Of a stretch of 62,155 nt of DNA, positions 1 to 9,555 are shown piece by piece. The DNA is taken from the NCBI GenBank assembly GCA_019677205.1, contig JAAMXY010000259.1, positions 1 through 62,155 of the forward strand, in the 5' to 3' direction. Positions within the stretch are counted from its first letter, which is position 1. Each line of letters starts with the position of its first letter. The DNA is from Pinguiococcus pyrenoidosus (lineage: Eukaryota; Sar; Pinguiophyceae; Pinguiochrysidales; Pinguiochrysidaceae). The notes under the pieces were generated by a model. That model made no database searches. It was not told the origin of the DNA and was given only the letters and a program-made list of their open reading frames with translations. The translations under genes were made by a program, and so were the position numbers.

Positions 1-134
1 GAAGGTGCGCGCCCGGCGGTAGACCCGGTGTCATGGCTGCGCTACCTACTCGGCTGCAAGGTGACGCCCCCAACATGGCGTTTTCTCTCGTGCGTCACCG
101 CCTTACGCCCCCATAGTACAGCTCGCAGGAGGCC

Positions 135-1129
135 ATGCAGCTCATTCAGCTGATCGCCAAGGAGAACGGCGTCCAACTGCCGACTCCAGAGGCCCTGAAG
201 AATGTGACGGCGAAGGACCTGGCGTTCCTGCCGAAGAAGCTGTCGGGAAAGCTCTTGAGGAAGGCGGGCCTGGCCGCCTCCAGGAAGCGAAGCGGAACAA
301 GCGGTGATGAGACCTCTCACAAGCGGCGAAAGGCCGCATCTCCCGTCCTCACAAAGCCTCAGCCGAGTGCGAAGAGCGAGGAAGAATTGCGGGAGACCAC
401 GATTCTTTGCAAGAGGAGTCCAGTGGTAGGAAGTCTGCGCAGGGTACATCCGCCTAATCCAGCAGCGGCTTTGCTGACGTATGCCTTCTTGCCTTGGATC
501 CCCCGCAACAGATGATCCTGCTGGCCGCTGTCGCGGGGCAGAAGGCTTATGGCCTGCCATGGGCACAGGCGCTGGCTGCTGGGAAGGCCGTGGCGGATGC
601 GTATGCGCAGATGAAGGCGAAGCACATCGGCCTGACGCCGTGGGAGCGGGAGTCGGCGGCGGCGAATGGGGAGGAAGGGCCGTCACGTCGGATGATTCGG
701 CTGCTCGACATTGACTTGGAGGTGTTGGAAAGCGGCAGCGTGCGGTTTCGGGGCTCTGCGGAAGAAGTGAATGCGGCCGGGGTGGCGAGGTACCTGAGCA
801 AGGCTTTTGCGGACGATCTGCCCGTGGCTTTGCAGGCCTTGGAGCTTCTTGTCGGAGCACTGGATGAGGCGGACATTCAGGCGGATCGATTTCTGTACGG
901 GATGTGGGAGAGGATTCGACCATCGGTGCCGCGCGGAAAGGCTGGGTGGGGTGCCAAGGGCAACCTGTCGCTACAGGCCGTGTTGGACGAACGGGCACGA
1001 TACCTCGAGCACAGGCACGGCGGCGAAGACAGGAAAGTGAAGGCGGAGTCAACACCAACACCAACACCAACACCAACACCAACACCAACGCCAACGCCAA
1101 AACCAACACCAATTGATGAACAAGACTGA
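135..1129 (+). CDS. Hypothetical protein with Thr-Pro tail, two exons
   Basis: I do not recognise the family. Exon 1 starts at the ATG at 135 and probably ends at 425, before a GTAGGA donor. Exon 2 starts at 512 after CGCAACAG, with a GCTGAC branch-like motif about 40 bases upstream. Both joins are phase 0, giving about 302 residues. The first 80 residues are Lys/Arg-rich (KRSG, HKRRK), like a nuclear signal. The middle is a mixed acidic/hydrophobic helical region rich in Ala, Leu and Glu. The last 20 residues are Thr-Pro pairs encoded by an ACCAAC hexamer repeat. Its 3' end faces the DENN gene. The donor could also be at 423, which keeps phase. A long open frame on the other strand is dominated by repeat-encoded Leu-Val and looks spurious. 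Confidence 0.55.
1051..1111 (+). repeat. ACCAAC hexanucleotide repeat, coding (Thr-Pro)n
   Basis: About nine tandem copies of ACCAAC with small drifts (ACGCCA, AAACCA) encode the Thr-Pro tail of the first gene. The unit is 6 bp, so copy-number change does not shift the frame. Confidence 0.85.
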
Positions 1130-1194
1130 GCTTTGCTTACCCTTTAACGACCAGCTACTCAAAACTTGGCACCTGAGCCTGCGCTTACGCTTAC

Positions 1195-1243
1195 GAAGAG
1201 GCTTGCGCTGCCGCTGACGAAAAGGCTTGCGCTGCCGCTGACA
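1195..1243. repeat. Two-copy 22-bp tandem repeat between convergent genes
   Basis: The unit AAGGCTTGCGCTGCCGCTGAC, with a variable base or two, is repeated twice just after the stop of the first gene and before the stop of the DENN gene. It is non-coding in both inferred gene models. Confidence 0.7.
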
Positions 1244-1275
1244 TCAACACTTGTGCTTCCACCAAGGGCGTCACG

Positions 1276-3995
1276 TCACGCCTCCTTGATCGACTCCTGC
1301 GTCTTGCGCTGCTCCGCCTTCTGCTCTTCGCGCCTTGTTCGATCGACGTAGCTGTGAAACAGCTGGCTGTGCCCGAGCGCGCAGACCAGAGCCTGTCGCT
1401 CGAGCGCCTCTTCGCAGAAGCGGTCGGCCTGGAACAGCCACTCTCGCGCGACTGTGTCGTAGGTGCCGTAGTTGCGCCACCCGCCCGGGTATGCAACGTC
1501 CTGCCCCAGGCCGCGCAACCAGCGTCTGATCATCTTCTTGCCCCGATCGAGTGAGACTTCCAGGTCCAAGCCCAGACCCTGGCGCAGCCAGCAAGTCTGT
1601 GGGTTCGCAAGCAGGCGCCACGCCGAGCCCACACCCAGGAATGGCGTCAACACATGCTCGAGAGACCGCGTCAGCTCGTGCAGCCGGGGCAACGCCACTT
1701 GATGCAAGGGAGGCAAGGCCGCCTTCGTCTTCTGTGGCTGATTCATGTCGAAGTGGACGTCAAAGGTTGAGTCCGCGGAGCCGTCCTTCTCAGGCGCCGA
1801 GCGGTGGCCCAGGCGAAGCTCCAGAAAGCTCACGTTCTGGTCCTCGAGCAGCTCCTTCTGCGGCGGGGCGAGCATGAGCGACGCCCCCGCGAGGAAAGGG
1901 ATCGGACTGCTGAGCAGGGGCTCCACCACATTCCGTGGCGCCATCGGAATGAAAGCTCCTTGCCACGTGAACGGCTCCAGCAGTTCCCGCAGTCCACTGA
2001 CGACCAGCGAAGCCAGGCCGGGGACGCGGCAGCTCACCAGGACGCTTCGTTCCTGAACAAGACAAACAATGACCTTCAGAATGAGCGAGGCCGGCAGCAG
2101 GCCGAACGTGATGCTCACGGCCCAGTCGGCGAAGGTCATGGACGACGACAGATCCAAGGCAGAGGGGATCTGGGGCCGCCCCTCCTTGCCAAGGGCGATC
2201 TCCTCCATCTGGCTCTCCCGGAGGAAACCGTCGAGAGACGAGCAGCTCATGTCCGACCGAAACCTTGAGGCCATCTGCGACAGAATCTCCAGCATGCGCG
2301 TGTGATTCGCCCTGTTGGAGATCAGCACCATCGAAACCGGGACGAGGACAACGTGGGCGTCGTCGACGGGCACGAGAGGTGCCCCGCCTCTTCTATGGGA
2401 TTTGCGGGGCAGGTGCGCCTGGGGCGACTGCGGGACGTGATCAAAGCCGCTGTCATCAGAGTCGTCGCCCTCGTCGGACACGGCTTCTGTCAGCTCGCCT
2501 CCGGCACTGCCTTGACCGCCTTCTTGGAGGCGAAGCATCTCGAACGGGTTCTTGGCCATGGGCGTACCACCGGCCGAATGGCTTGGGGTCTGCATCTCCG
2601 GGAACAGCTCGACGATCGATCCCAGCGACCCGAGCTTTTGGATCTTGCTCTTGACGGAGCTGATGACCCTCTGCTTCACCGACTTGCCAGGCGTTCGAAA
2701 CGGATCGCCACTGTCGCCACGCTGGCCTGCCTCTTCTGGTGACAGCCGCCGTGACCTCGCCTTGGCTCGAGCCCGGGTCGAAGGGGGAAGCGACCGCCAC
2801 CAGCGTTGAATCCGCTTCGCGCCAGCCGTGGCTACGCGTGCCTTGGAGCAGACTACTTGCAGCTGAGGAAACGCGGTGCTTCAGCGGAGGTCCATGAGTA
2901 CACGGTGCTGGCAAGCGATGCTCTGGTTACCTGGCTTTCGGTCCACCAGTGCTGCGCCAACTCGTCGGCGCGGACGTACATGGTGAGGCTCAGTCCGTGT
3001 GCGAAGACCTCGCCGTCCGTTCCGGTGAAGCTCAGGCAGAGCAGGCTTCCCTGCTCCATGTCCTCCACCGAGGCCTCGGGAACGCAGAGGCAGACCGTGT
3101 CCTCGCCGGGCATGCAGAATTCCTTCAGCGTGGTTCCGTCCCAGACGGTCTCGTCACCGTCGCCGTCCGGATTGGGGAACTGGTACACGAGCTTTGGTGC
3201 CACTCTTGGGACATCCTTCTCCTCATCCGCGTCTCCGAAGAAGTCTTGCGGGCCGCACCCAGCAAGCGTGAGCAGCGCTCCTTGCACGAAGGTCACCTGC
3301 TTGGTGGCCTGCGCCGCACTCAGCGCTCGCTTCGCGACTCTCTCGAGCTCCAAGCTCGAGCATCTGGGCGGCGTCGGCATCCCCACCGAGTTCCCAGAGA
3401 GCCGGCGCACCAAGTGGTCCATGCTCCGCCTCTTCGCGTCGGCGTCGTGGCCATAGCTCAGGCGGCCGGGGAGGCTCTGCCGGGTGTCAGTGTCGTGCCA
3501 TTTGCGACCACCAAGGCTGTAGCGCGCAGCGCGGCCCTTGCGCTCGTTGAGAGAGAGTCGGCGGTCCTCAAGAGGGCTCATAAACTCCGGCGACGCCTCC
3601 GGGCCGCGGACCGTGACGGGCTCACCGCGCCGAAGCTGCAGGTTCTCGGCGCGAAGCTTCTCGTTGTCGACCCGCAGGCGCCGGATGAGGCGCTTCATGG
3701 CCTCGTCCTCCTTCGACGTCGGTGCCGACGGAATGGGGCCGGCATCCGAGAGGCGTGGCAGCTGGCGTCGCGGCTGCGGCGCCGGTGGCAGACTGTGAGC
3801 CGTCTGCGGCGGGCGATTTTCGTCGGAATTCGAAGAGGGTCTGCCCTTGGCCGCCGCGGATATCGAGGCTTGTTGCGCTTGCTGGCTCTTCTGGGTGTTC
3901 ACGCTGTCACCACCGTCCTCGAGCACGCGCGCGAAGGGGTTGACGCGCGACGGACGGCGCGCTGACCGCGGCGTCGGTCTCTTCGGGTCGCTCAT
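1276..3995 (-). CDS. Tripartite DENN-domain protein
   Basis: DENN proteins are mostly guanine nucleotide exchange factors for Rab GTPases in membrane traffic. Exon 1 runs 3995-2931. A 68-bp intron (2930-2863; donor GTAACC, acceptor TTTCCTCAG) joins in phase 0 to exon 2, 2862-1276, giving about 883 residues. Residues 1-200 are disordered and basic with a short coiled coil (MKRLIRRLRVDNEKLRAENL). A uDENN-like segment (KLVYQFPNPDGD, TLKEFCMPGEDTV) sits near residues 250-345. A Ser/Arg linker follows, then cDENN (VPVSMVLISNRANHTRMLEIL, SITFGLLPASLILKVI, FTWQGAFIPMAP) near 525-680 and a dDENN-like tail with Arg/Trp-rich helices. The linker between uDENN and cDENN is unusually long. The Rab target and the DENND subfamily cannot be told from sequence alone. 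Confidence 0.8.
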
Positions 3996-4459
3996 GTGCG
4001 TGCGGCGCCTGTATACAGGTTGGCTCTTAGACTGGACCTTGCAAAATGCGGCCGTGAGCGCCTTGCGCTGGACTCGCCCAAGCTTTGGGGCTTACCTTCA
4101 GAGCGATAAGGTGACGAGAGAGGCGATGCGGCGGCGCTTAACTGCACTTTCGCGGGCGTCGCACAATTTTAAAACCTGCGGGAAGTGACCGTTTGGAAGA
4201 TCGTCCATTTTCTCTCAAGTCAATCCTAAGCTTTTCCGACCCCGAAGCTCTGGGAACCGCTCATCATTGGCTGGTAGGTTGAAAAAGCGAGCGGGAAGCG
4301 CCGCCATTGGCCGCCACCGCATATTCGCAGTTCAAATCGAAGTTACGAAGAGAGGCGCTGAGAGTCTCTGCGACGCCGTACTTAACGGTTCACAAGCGTC
4401 GCTGTCCCCCACCGGCTCTCGGAGGCCTCCTGAGGTCCCTATACATAGCTTGGACAGCA
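3996..4459. promoter_or_regulatory. Divergent intergenic region, DENN gene / small helical gene
   Basis: 464 bp between two divergent starts. Two inverted CCAAT boxes (ATTGG at 4266-4270 and 4306-4310) lie 150-195 bp before the rightward start. No tRNA, repeat or extra gene is visible. Confidence 0.4.
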
Positions 4460-5065
4460 ATGGCGGAGGCGTGGGACGCCGCGGTGGCGTCGGTAGAGAC
4501 GCGTCTTACAGCTATGCAAGAGCGCGCGGAGCGAGTAAAGGCTTCTTTGGCGCGCGCCAACGCGGACGCAGCCGCGCTTTTGGCCAAGCTGGGAGATTCG
4601 ATAGTAGGAGGGGCGGCGAGAGGCGCGCACAGTCTGGCGAGAGGCGCGGAATGTGTGGCGCAAACGGTCGCGGACAGTGCGGACTCTTTCAAGAACGGGT
4701 TAGCAAAGGGCGCCGAGGCCCTCGCGGAGGACTTCTGCCTCCCATCGGTGTCCGGCCCCCTAAAGGAGGCCTTGGCGTCGCCCGTCAAGCCGCTGCACAA
4801 GGAGACTGCAGAGGTGGAGACCGTTCAGGACGAGAACGTGGAGAACGACAGGCGTCTCAGCCTGGCGGATATCGTGGCCAAGCGCGCGCGCGACCGGAAC
4901 GCTGCTCGAGGCTCTGAGGAGGTGGTCCACAACGTGATGGGCTCTCGAGAGACGCCGAAGATGGCGCCGGTGTCCGTGGTGGCGGTGGAGGGCACCGTGT
5001 ATGGCAACTATGAAGATGTTCTCGGGCAGCTTCGCCTGCGGAACAAGCCGGACGGTGCGGCATAG
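4460..5065 (+). CDS. Hypothetical Ala-rich helical protein, 201 aa
   Basis: I do not recognise the family. The reading frame is open from 4307, but the ATG at 4460 gives the most protein-like start (MAEAWDAAVASVETRL). Residues 1-100 are Ala/Arg/Glu-rich heptad-like helix (MQERAERVKASLARANADAA), then a Gly/Ala stretch resembling an amphipathic or LEA-like repeat (GGAARGAHSLARGAECV). The C-terminal 70 residues are acidic (VETVQDENVENDRR) and end in VVAVEGTVYGNYEDVLGQLR, which looks like a short conserved motif. It ends 220 bp before the APE2 stop on the other strand. Confidence 0.55.
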   Translation: MAEAWDAAVASVETRLTAMQERAERVKASLARANADAAALLAKLGDSIVGGAARGAHSLARGAECVAQTVADSADSFKNGLAKGAEALAEDFCLPSVSGPLKEALASPVKPLHKETAEVETVQDENVENDRRLSLADIVAKRARDRNAARGSEEVVHNVMGSRETPKMAPVSVVAVEGTVYGNYEDVLGQLRLRNKPDGAA

Positions 5066-5204
5066 TTGCATAGAGATTCTCGGCTCGCTTGGTTATATAC
5101 ATATCTCCTTCGGTCAGACAGATGTTTGTGGAAATCCTCTGTGGCAGGACCGCTCGCTCGCATAGATGATTGTCGTTCCATGAAAGAAGATGAAAATCTC
5201 TTAA

Positions 5205-5258
5205 TCCTTCCCAGCTTCCTGCTTCCTGCCTTGCAGCTTCCAGCTTCCTGCCTGGCCC
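5205..5258. repeat. Degenerate CTTCCTGC/CAGCTTCC repeat in shared 3' region
   Basis: The stretch alternates CAGCTTCC, TGCTTCC and TGCC units in the 220 bp between the small helical gene and the APE2 stop. It is short, imperfect and non-coding. Confidence 0.5.
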
Positions 5259-5285
5259 CTCCCTCTTGCTGCCAAGATAGCACCT

Positions 5286-7229
5286 TCATCTGGAGGTCTT
5301 GTACCCTTTGTATGCCGTGTCCCAGCGGAAGAAAGGACAGCGAGCGCTGTTCGACGGCACGGGGTTGGCCTTCCAGTCGCCGTTGGGATGCAGCTCGTGG
5401 TCACACGACCAGAAGCGCTTGCCGTAGTGCTCCGACTTTCGGTCCTTCACGTTGTACACCCGCGCGGGATCTCCATGGAAGCAGTTCGGTTGCTTCGCAG
5501 CGGCCAGGGAGCGAGCTTTCCGAAACAGATCGTTGACGGAAGCTGCAGATCCGTGGTTCTTGGTGGGCCCGACGCCTTCCGCCTTCGGTTGGGACGGCGG
5601 GAGGGCGTTCTCCTTCCTCGCGCTGTGGAGGCTCCGTCGAAGAGCTTCCTGCATGTCCGCCTCCAGATTCCTATCTGAGCCTCCAGAGGACGGAGAAAGG
5701 CTCCGCGTCTGCTCATCGGCCGTCGCCTGACCTCCATTCTCCCGAGGCTTGCCGACCTTCTGCGCTGTCGCGCTTTGGAAGAACGAATGCAGCGTGACCT
5801 TCTGCTTCTTCGCCCCACGCTTCCCAGTTCCGGCTGGAATAGGGCGGCTCGCCTTGGGAGATGTCGAAGTGGTTGTTGGCGCCGCGGCGGCGGACTTTGC
5901 GGACTGTCTAAATAGGTCTCCAATCTTCTGTTGGCGCCCCCGAAACTCGGGCCACTGCGAAACGAACAGCTGCGGCATAGCGTCAGGCTGCAGGGGCGCA
6001 GAACCACTTCGCATCGCCTCTTTTCCTTCCTCCTGAACGGCAGCGTCGGTGCTGCGGAACGCCATCCACACGGGGCAATGGTCCGATCCTTCCACCTCCG
6101 GCCAGATGTCGCAATCCACCAGCGCAAAGGCAGAATCGGGACTAGGCGTCTTGGTCGGCGTGGAATCCTCCTCCTCGTCGTGCGGCCCGCTGCCATCGTT
6201 TCCTTGGCAGAGGAACCCGGGGGACAAGAGGAAGAAGTCCAACCTGGCGCCGCAATTCGTTTCCCGGTGGCGCTTGACCGTGGACCAGCACGTGTAGGCG
6301 CCGTCTCGGTCTGGGTGCTTCACCCGGAAGGCATCGGTGAACAGATTGCCGTCTCGACTGTTCTGCGCATACGTGATGCCGTGGCCGGAAGCGGTGATCG
6401 GGGGCCTCTTGGTCGACGCGAATGAGCGCAGCAAGCCCCGAAGCCATCGCACGCTCTCGGCCGGCTTCTCGTGGTCCCAATATCCCATGTCGACATGCTC
6501 CCGGCGCATGCCGTTCCCGGTGTGGATGTCCAGCGGTCCCGGAATCGTGTTCAGGTCTCCGCACAAAATGATGTTCTTGAACCCGCTGCTGTACAGTTGC
6601 ATGATGCGGTAGGTCAAGGAGTCGTGGAAGGCCTTCTTAAAGCCTCCCCGCTCGTCTTCGCGATTCGACGCGGGAGCGTACACATTTACAATGACGACCG
6701 AGCTCCCCATGGGCGCCACCGAGTGCAGCGTCACGATGACTCGACCCTCCGAGTCGACGTTCCACTCCTTCGAGTCCTCCCCAGTGAAGCGCAGCAGGTC
6801 GGCTGGAATGGTCTCCGAGTTCAGGTCATCGTCCTGGCTGTTGAGCGGCGTACTGCTCGGGGAGCTTTGACGGATGGCCGAACCGCTGTGGTCGCGTAGC
6901 GGCTCGCCCATGCGATCGGCCGCGGCAAGCACGAAGCCCTTCGCGCTCTTGCGCACGTAGGTGGCTGTACCGGCGTAGCTTGTGCTTCGGTAGCCGCGCA
7001 CGGCCTGCTGGCCGATGGCCTGCGTGCAGAAGCCGAAGATCCCATCCCATTCACTCGAGAAGTACAGATCCGGAGCCTTCAGAAGAGCTTGCCGCGACGC
7101 AAGCTTGGTCTCCTGAAGGCAAATGACATCCGCTTCCAGCGAGTCCAGGAGCGCGTTCAGGCCACCCGGGGTGTCCTGCACGAGCCGCGCGAGTCCCTTC
7201 ATGCCCACGTTCCAGGTCACTACGGTGAA
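5286..7229 (-). CDS. APEX2: AP endonuclease 2 (APE2/APEX2)
   Basis: Class II AP endonuclease and 3' phosphodiesterase of the EEP (exonuclease III) fold, acting in base excision repair and ATR signalling. The conserved start of the fold is VVTWNVG. Then come ADVICLQETK with the metal-binding Glu, NVYAP, CGDLNTIPGPLDIH with catalytic Asp and Asn, GARLDFFLLSP, and SDHCPVW with the catalytic Asp-His pair. A PCNA-interacting motif (QKVTLHSFF) and the family's C-terminal GRF zinc finger (CFHGDPARV, FWSCDHE, RCPFFRWDTAY) follow, so this is APE2 and not APE1. No in-frame ATG precedes the fold; the frame is open to 7374. A short upstream exon from the ATG at 7363, joined across about 59 bp in phase 2, would supply a start but is unproven. 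Length about 647 residues, near family size. Confidence 0.9.
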   Translation of the reverse strand, partial: FTVVTWNVGMKGLARLVQDTPGGLNALLDSLEADVICLQETKLASRQALLKAPDLYFSSEWDGIFGFCTQAIGQQAVRGYRSTSYAGTATYVRKSAKGFVLAAADRMGEPLRDHSGSAIRQSSPSSTPLNSQDDDLNSETIPADLLRFTGEDSKEWNVDSEGRVIVTLHSVAPMGSSVVIVNVYAPASNREDERGGFKKAFHDSLTYRIMQLYSSGFKNIILCGDLNTIPGPLDIHTGNGMRREHVDMGYWDHEKPAESVRWLRGLLRSFASTKRPPITASGHGITYAQNSRDGNLFTDAFRVKHPDRDGAYTCWSTVKRHRETNCGARLDFFLLSPGFLCQGNDGSGPHDEEEDSTPTKTPSPDSAFALVDCDIWPEVEGSDHCPVWMAFRSTDAAVQEEGKEAMRSGSAPLQPDAMPQLFVSQWPEFRGRQQKIGDLFRQSAKSAAAAPTTTSTSPKASRPIPAGTGKRGAKKQKVTLHSFFQSATAQKVGKPRENGGQATADEQTRSLSPSSGGSDRNLEADMQEALRRSLHSARKENALPPSQPKAEGVGPTKNHGSAASVNDLFRKARSLAAAKQPNCFHGDPARVYNVKDRKSEHYGKRFWSCDHELHPNGDWKANPVPSNSARCPFFRWDTAYKGYKTSR

Positions 7230-7468
7230 ACAGCCGACGCTTCTCCACTTCCTCAGCCGTCTTGCGCCGTCGCTGTCCGTCGTGTCAGCTTCGCCTACTG
7301 TCTCTTCGCCGTGATCCGGATCTGAAGCAGGCCTGAGATCAACGACACACGCAAACGTGGCATGAGTGATGCGCTACAGAGGTAGTATGAATCGTTACAT
7401 CCTTCCCGAGAGCCGCACACCTTCAAGCTGCGCTCTTCTGTCACGCGCACGAAACGACTTCTTCCTCT

Positions 7469-7578
7469 CCTTCGTAGACAGCCTTCCAATCCTTCGTAGA
7501 CAGCCTTCCAATCCTTCGTCGGCAGCCTTCCAATCCTTCGTCGGCAGCCTTCCAATCCTTCGTCGGCAGCCTTCCAAT
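7469..7578. repeat. 22-bp minisatellite, five copies
   Basis: Five head-to-tail copies of a 22-bp unit (CCTTCG...GCCTTCCAAT) at 7469, 7491, 7513, 7535 and 7557. The first two carry TAGA where the last three carry TCGG, a sign of local copying of variant units. Confidence 0.95.
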
Positions 7579-7754
7579 CCTCACAGAATTCTGCTCATTT
7601 TGAGTCCTCGTCAATCCGCAGAAACACTACTTTTTGCGCAGCTCGCTGCATCGTTCCCTCACACTCGCAAGTCAGATCCACTCCAACCCCTCCGTCTTCA
7701 GCTCCGCTCCTTCTCGTCGTCCAGCGCACTCTTCACGTGTCCGCATCGTTCACA

Positions 7755-7807
7755 ACTCGAAGCTCGAAGCTCGAAGCTCGAAGCTCGAAGCTCGAAGCTC
7801 GAAGCCT
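7755..7807. repeat. 7-bp tandem repeat (CTCGAAG)n
   Basis: About seven perfect copies of CTCGAAG. The unit contains TTCGAG/CTCGAA half-palindromes. It sits 177 bp after the 22-bp array. Confidence 0.95.
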
Positions 7808-7852
7808 CCACGTCATCGATGTTGCCAGACAACTCGCAGACAACTTCTTCAT

Positions 7853-7951
7853 CCCGCAAGCTGCATCTCGCAAGCCGCATCCCGCAAGCTGCATCCGGCA
7901 CATTGCACATTGCCCATTGCACATTGCGAATTGCAAATTGCACATTGCAAA
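7853..7951. repeat. GCAAGCTGCATC and CACATTGC tandem repeats
   Basis: Four imperfect copies of a 13-15-bp unit (CGCAAGCTGCATC) run directly into about seven copies of an 8-bp unit (CACATTGC, with CCATTGC and AAATTGC variants). The array lies just beyond the 3' end of the Arg/Pro-rich gene. Confidence 0.85.
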
Positions 7952-7980
7952 AGACCATGGACACACTCCATTCACACACG

Positions 7981-8943
7981 CTACGTGGAGGGCCGCGGAG
8001 GCTGAGCCTGCGCATGGGCACGGGCATGGCCCTGCGGGTGGGCCTGGGGCTGATAGGCATTCGGCAGCGGAGGCTGATGGTATGCATAACCTGTGGCGGC
8101 CGTCTGGACTGGGAGCGGCGGCTGGGCGGCGTAGGCTTGTGCACCATGGGCCGTTGTGGCGTAGGGCTGCTGCCCAGCGGCTTGGAACTGCGCCTGCTGC
8201 TGCCGGTGGTGCAGCTGCGCATATGCGGTCGTGAGCGCCTCGGCGTGGATCTCCGACTTGGATTTGGCGGCAGGTGCGGCCGCTGTACCCACGGCCGGCT
8301 GAGGCTGTCCCGCCTGTCCAGCCTGCACCGCCTGCGCCTGTGCGGCTCCCGCTGCGGCAGCAGAGGCCGAGCCATCGGGGATCCACTCCCACTCGACCTT
8401 GCCGAAGTTCCAGACCCACTGGCCGCCCGGCTGCTTCACCACGAGCTCCCCATTGTAAGTGCCCTGCCCACCCGCGTACCCCGCGTAGCCACCCTGTGGC
8501 GTCTGGGCAGCTGCCACAGGTTGCGCCACCGGCCGTGCCACCGGCTGAGCCACCGGTCGTGCCACCGACCGTGCCAGAGGTCGTGCCAGAGGTCGTGCCA
8601 GAGGTCGTGCCAGAGGTCGTGCGGCAGGCCGTGCCGCAGGCTGCATCATGGCTGGACGCGGCCTTGGGTGCATCGGGCGCGGCGCGCGCATCGGCGGGTA
8701 GCCCCTGCCCGGCGGCGGGCGCAGGAACGGCCGCCTCGGCGGCGGCATCATGGGGCCTCGAGGCCGAAACGGGCCCCGAGGCCTGCCCATGTGCATCGGA
8801 CCTACCGGCTCCCGAGGAAACGGACCTCTGGGCATCATCCGGGGCCCTCCACGGGCGTACATGGGCGGTCCACGGCCTCTCGGAGGCGGCCGGAAGTCCG
8901 GGCCCCAAGGCGGTCTCCGCGGCCCTCCCGCAAAGCTGCCCAT
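7981..8943 (-). CDS. Arg/Pro/Gly-rich low-complexity protein
   Basis: I recognise no family. The ATG at 8943 (MGSFAGGPRRPPWGPDF) gives 320 residues. The first 110 are Arg/Pro/Gly with RGRGPP and RPRGP patterns, typical of RNA-binding disordered regions. Residues about 110-150 are a repeat of RPLA/RPVA units, encoded by a 12-bp DNA repeat. A short ordered-looking island follows (TYNGELVVKQPGGQWVWNFGKVEWEWIPDG) that could be a small beta domain. The tail is Ala/Gln/Pro-rich. Composition suggests an RNP or condensate protein, but this is inference. The opposite strand is also open for 574 codons because the sequence is GC-rich and repetitive; that frame encodes VPEV repeats and looks spurious. 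Confidence 0.6.
   Translation of the reverse strand: MGSFAGGPRRPPWGPDFRPPPRGRGPPMYARGGPRMMPRGPFPREPVGPMHMGRPRGPFRPRGPMMPPPRRPFLRPPPGRGYPPMRAPRPMHPRPRPAMMQPAARPAARPLARPLARPLARPLARSVARPVAQPVARPVAQPVAAAQTPQGGYAGYAGGQGTYNGELVVKQPGGQWVWNFGKVEWEWIPDGSASAAAAGAAQAQAVQAGQAGQPQPAVGTAAAPAAKSKSEIHAEALTTAYAQLHHRQQQAQFQAAGQQPYATTAHGAQAYAAQPPLPVQTAATGYAYHQPPLPNAYQPQAHPQGHARAHAQAQPPRPST
8531..8645. repeat. 12-bp in-frame coding repeat (ARPL/ARPV units)
   Basis: Roughly nine copies of a 12-bp unit (GGTCGTGCCAGA and GGCCGTGCCACC variants on the + strand) encode the RPLA/RPVA block of the Arg/Pro-rich protein. The unit keeps the frame. Confidence 0.9.
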
Positions 8944-9555
8944 ACCGTACCTATGGATGGTGCGCACACCTCACTAAGACCTCCTCGACACGCTTCGCAC
9001 GGAAAAAGATCCCAAGAAAGAGCGCACCTGTTGGGTGGGTGGCGCCCCATCGGCCGCGCGTTGCGCTTCCCCGGCGGCGGCGCCGCGTAAGGGTCGTTGG
9101 ACCTGCGGGCGCAGCATCATGAGCCGTGGCGCACTCTCACACTCTCCACTTCCGGAAGCCTACCCATCGCGCGAGCGCTTCATGTCGCGCGCGGCCGCAG
9201 CGCGAGACGCACCGCACACCGGCGCTGTCTTCACTTGAAGAGGATGAAACAGCGGAGGAAAGCGCGGGAAACTCGCGAGGCTTTCGTGCCGGATCGATAG
9301 AGCAGATCGATCCAGCGCGAAGTTCCAAGTACGTCATCCGTCTGTCCCGGTGCGGGAAGTTCAAATGCTCCAGCTGCCGCGAAACGCCTTCGAAACCGTT
9401 CAACATGAACTTCAGCTGAAGGGCTGACGGTTCAAAGTGGACTTTCCGGCGCGTTCGCGCCGCCGCAGCTATAGCACAGCTGCCACCCCTGCGGCGCTCT
9501 CTTCACGCGCCGTTCGCACGTTAACGGCGCTCGATTTTCCCGCCAATTCCTCACG
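8944..9555. promoter_or_regulatory. Divergent intergenic region, Arg/Pro-rich gene / TMEM184-like gene
   Basis: 612 bp between divergent starts. It contains a 12-bp perfect palindrome CTTCAGCTGAAG (9410-9421) about 135 bp before the rightward ATG. No extra gene or tRNA is visible. Confidence 0.4.

Larger units (their letters stand above)
7375..7980. other. Repeat-rich intergenic region between two leftward genes
   Basis: About 600 bp separates APE2 from the Arg/Pro-rich gene, the only adjacent same-strand pair of well-supported genes in the window. It holds three unrelated tandem repeats (listed separately). I see no convincing gene in it. Confidence 0.6.

Noticed and set aside
42-1112. 356-codon - strand frame opposite the first gene
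   Set aside because: Begins with Leu-Val pairs from the hexamer repeat and continues as Pro/Arg-rich shadow text.
7469-7578. Possible CRISPR array
   Set aside because: Units are directly adjacent with no spacers, in a eukaryotic intergenic region; it is a minisatellite.
7366-9090. 574-codon + strand frame with VPEV repeats
   Set aside because: Runs from a non-coding repeat region through the complement of the 12-bp repeat; low-complexity only, and the start is in a gene-free region.
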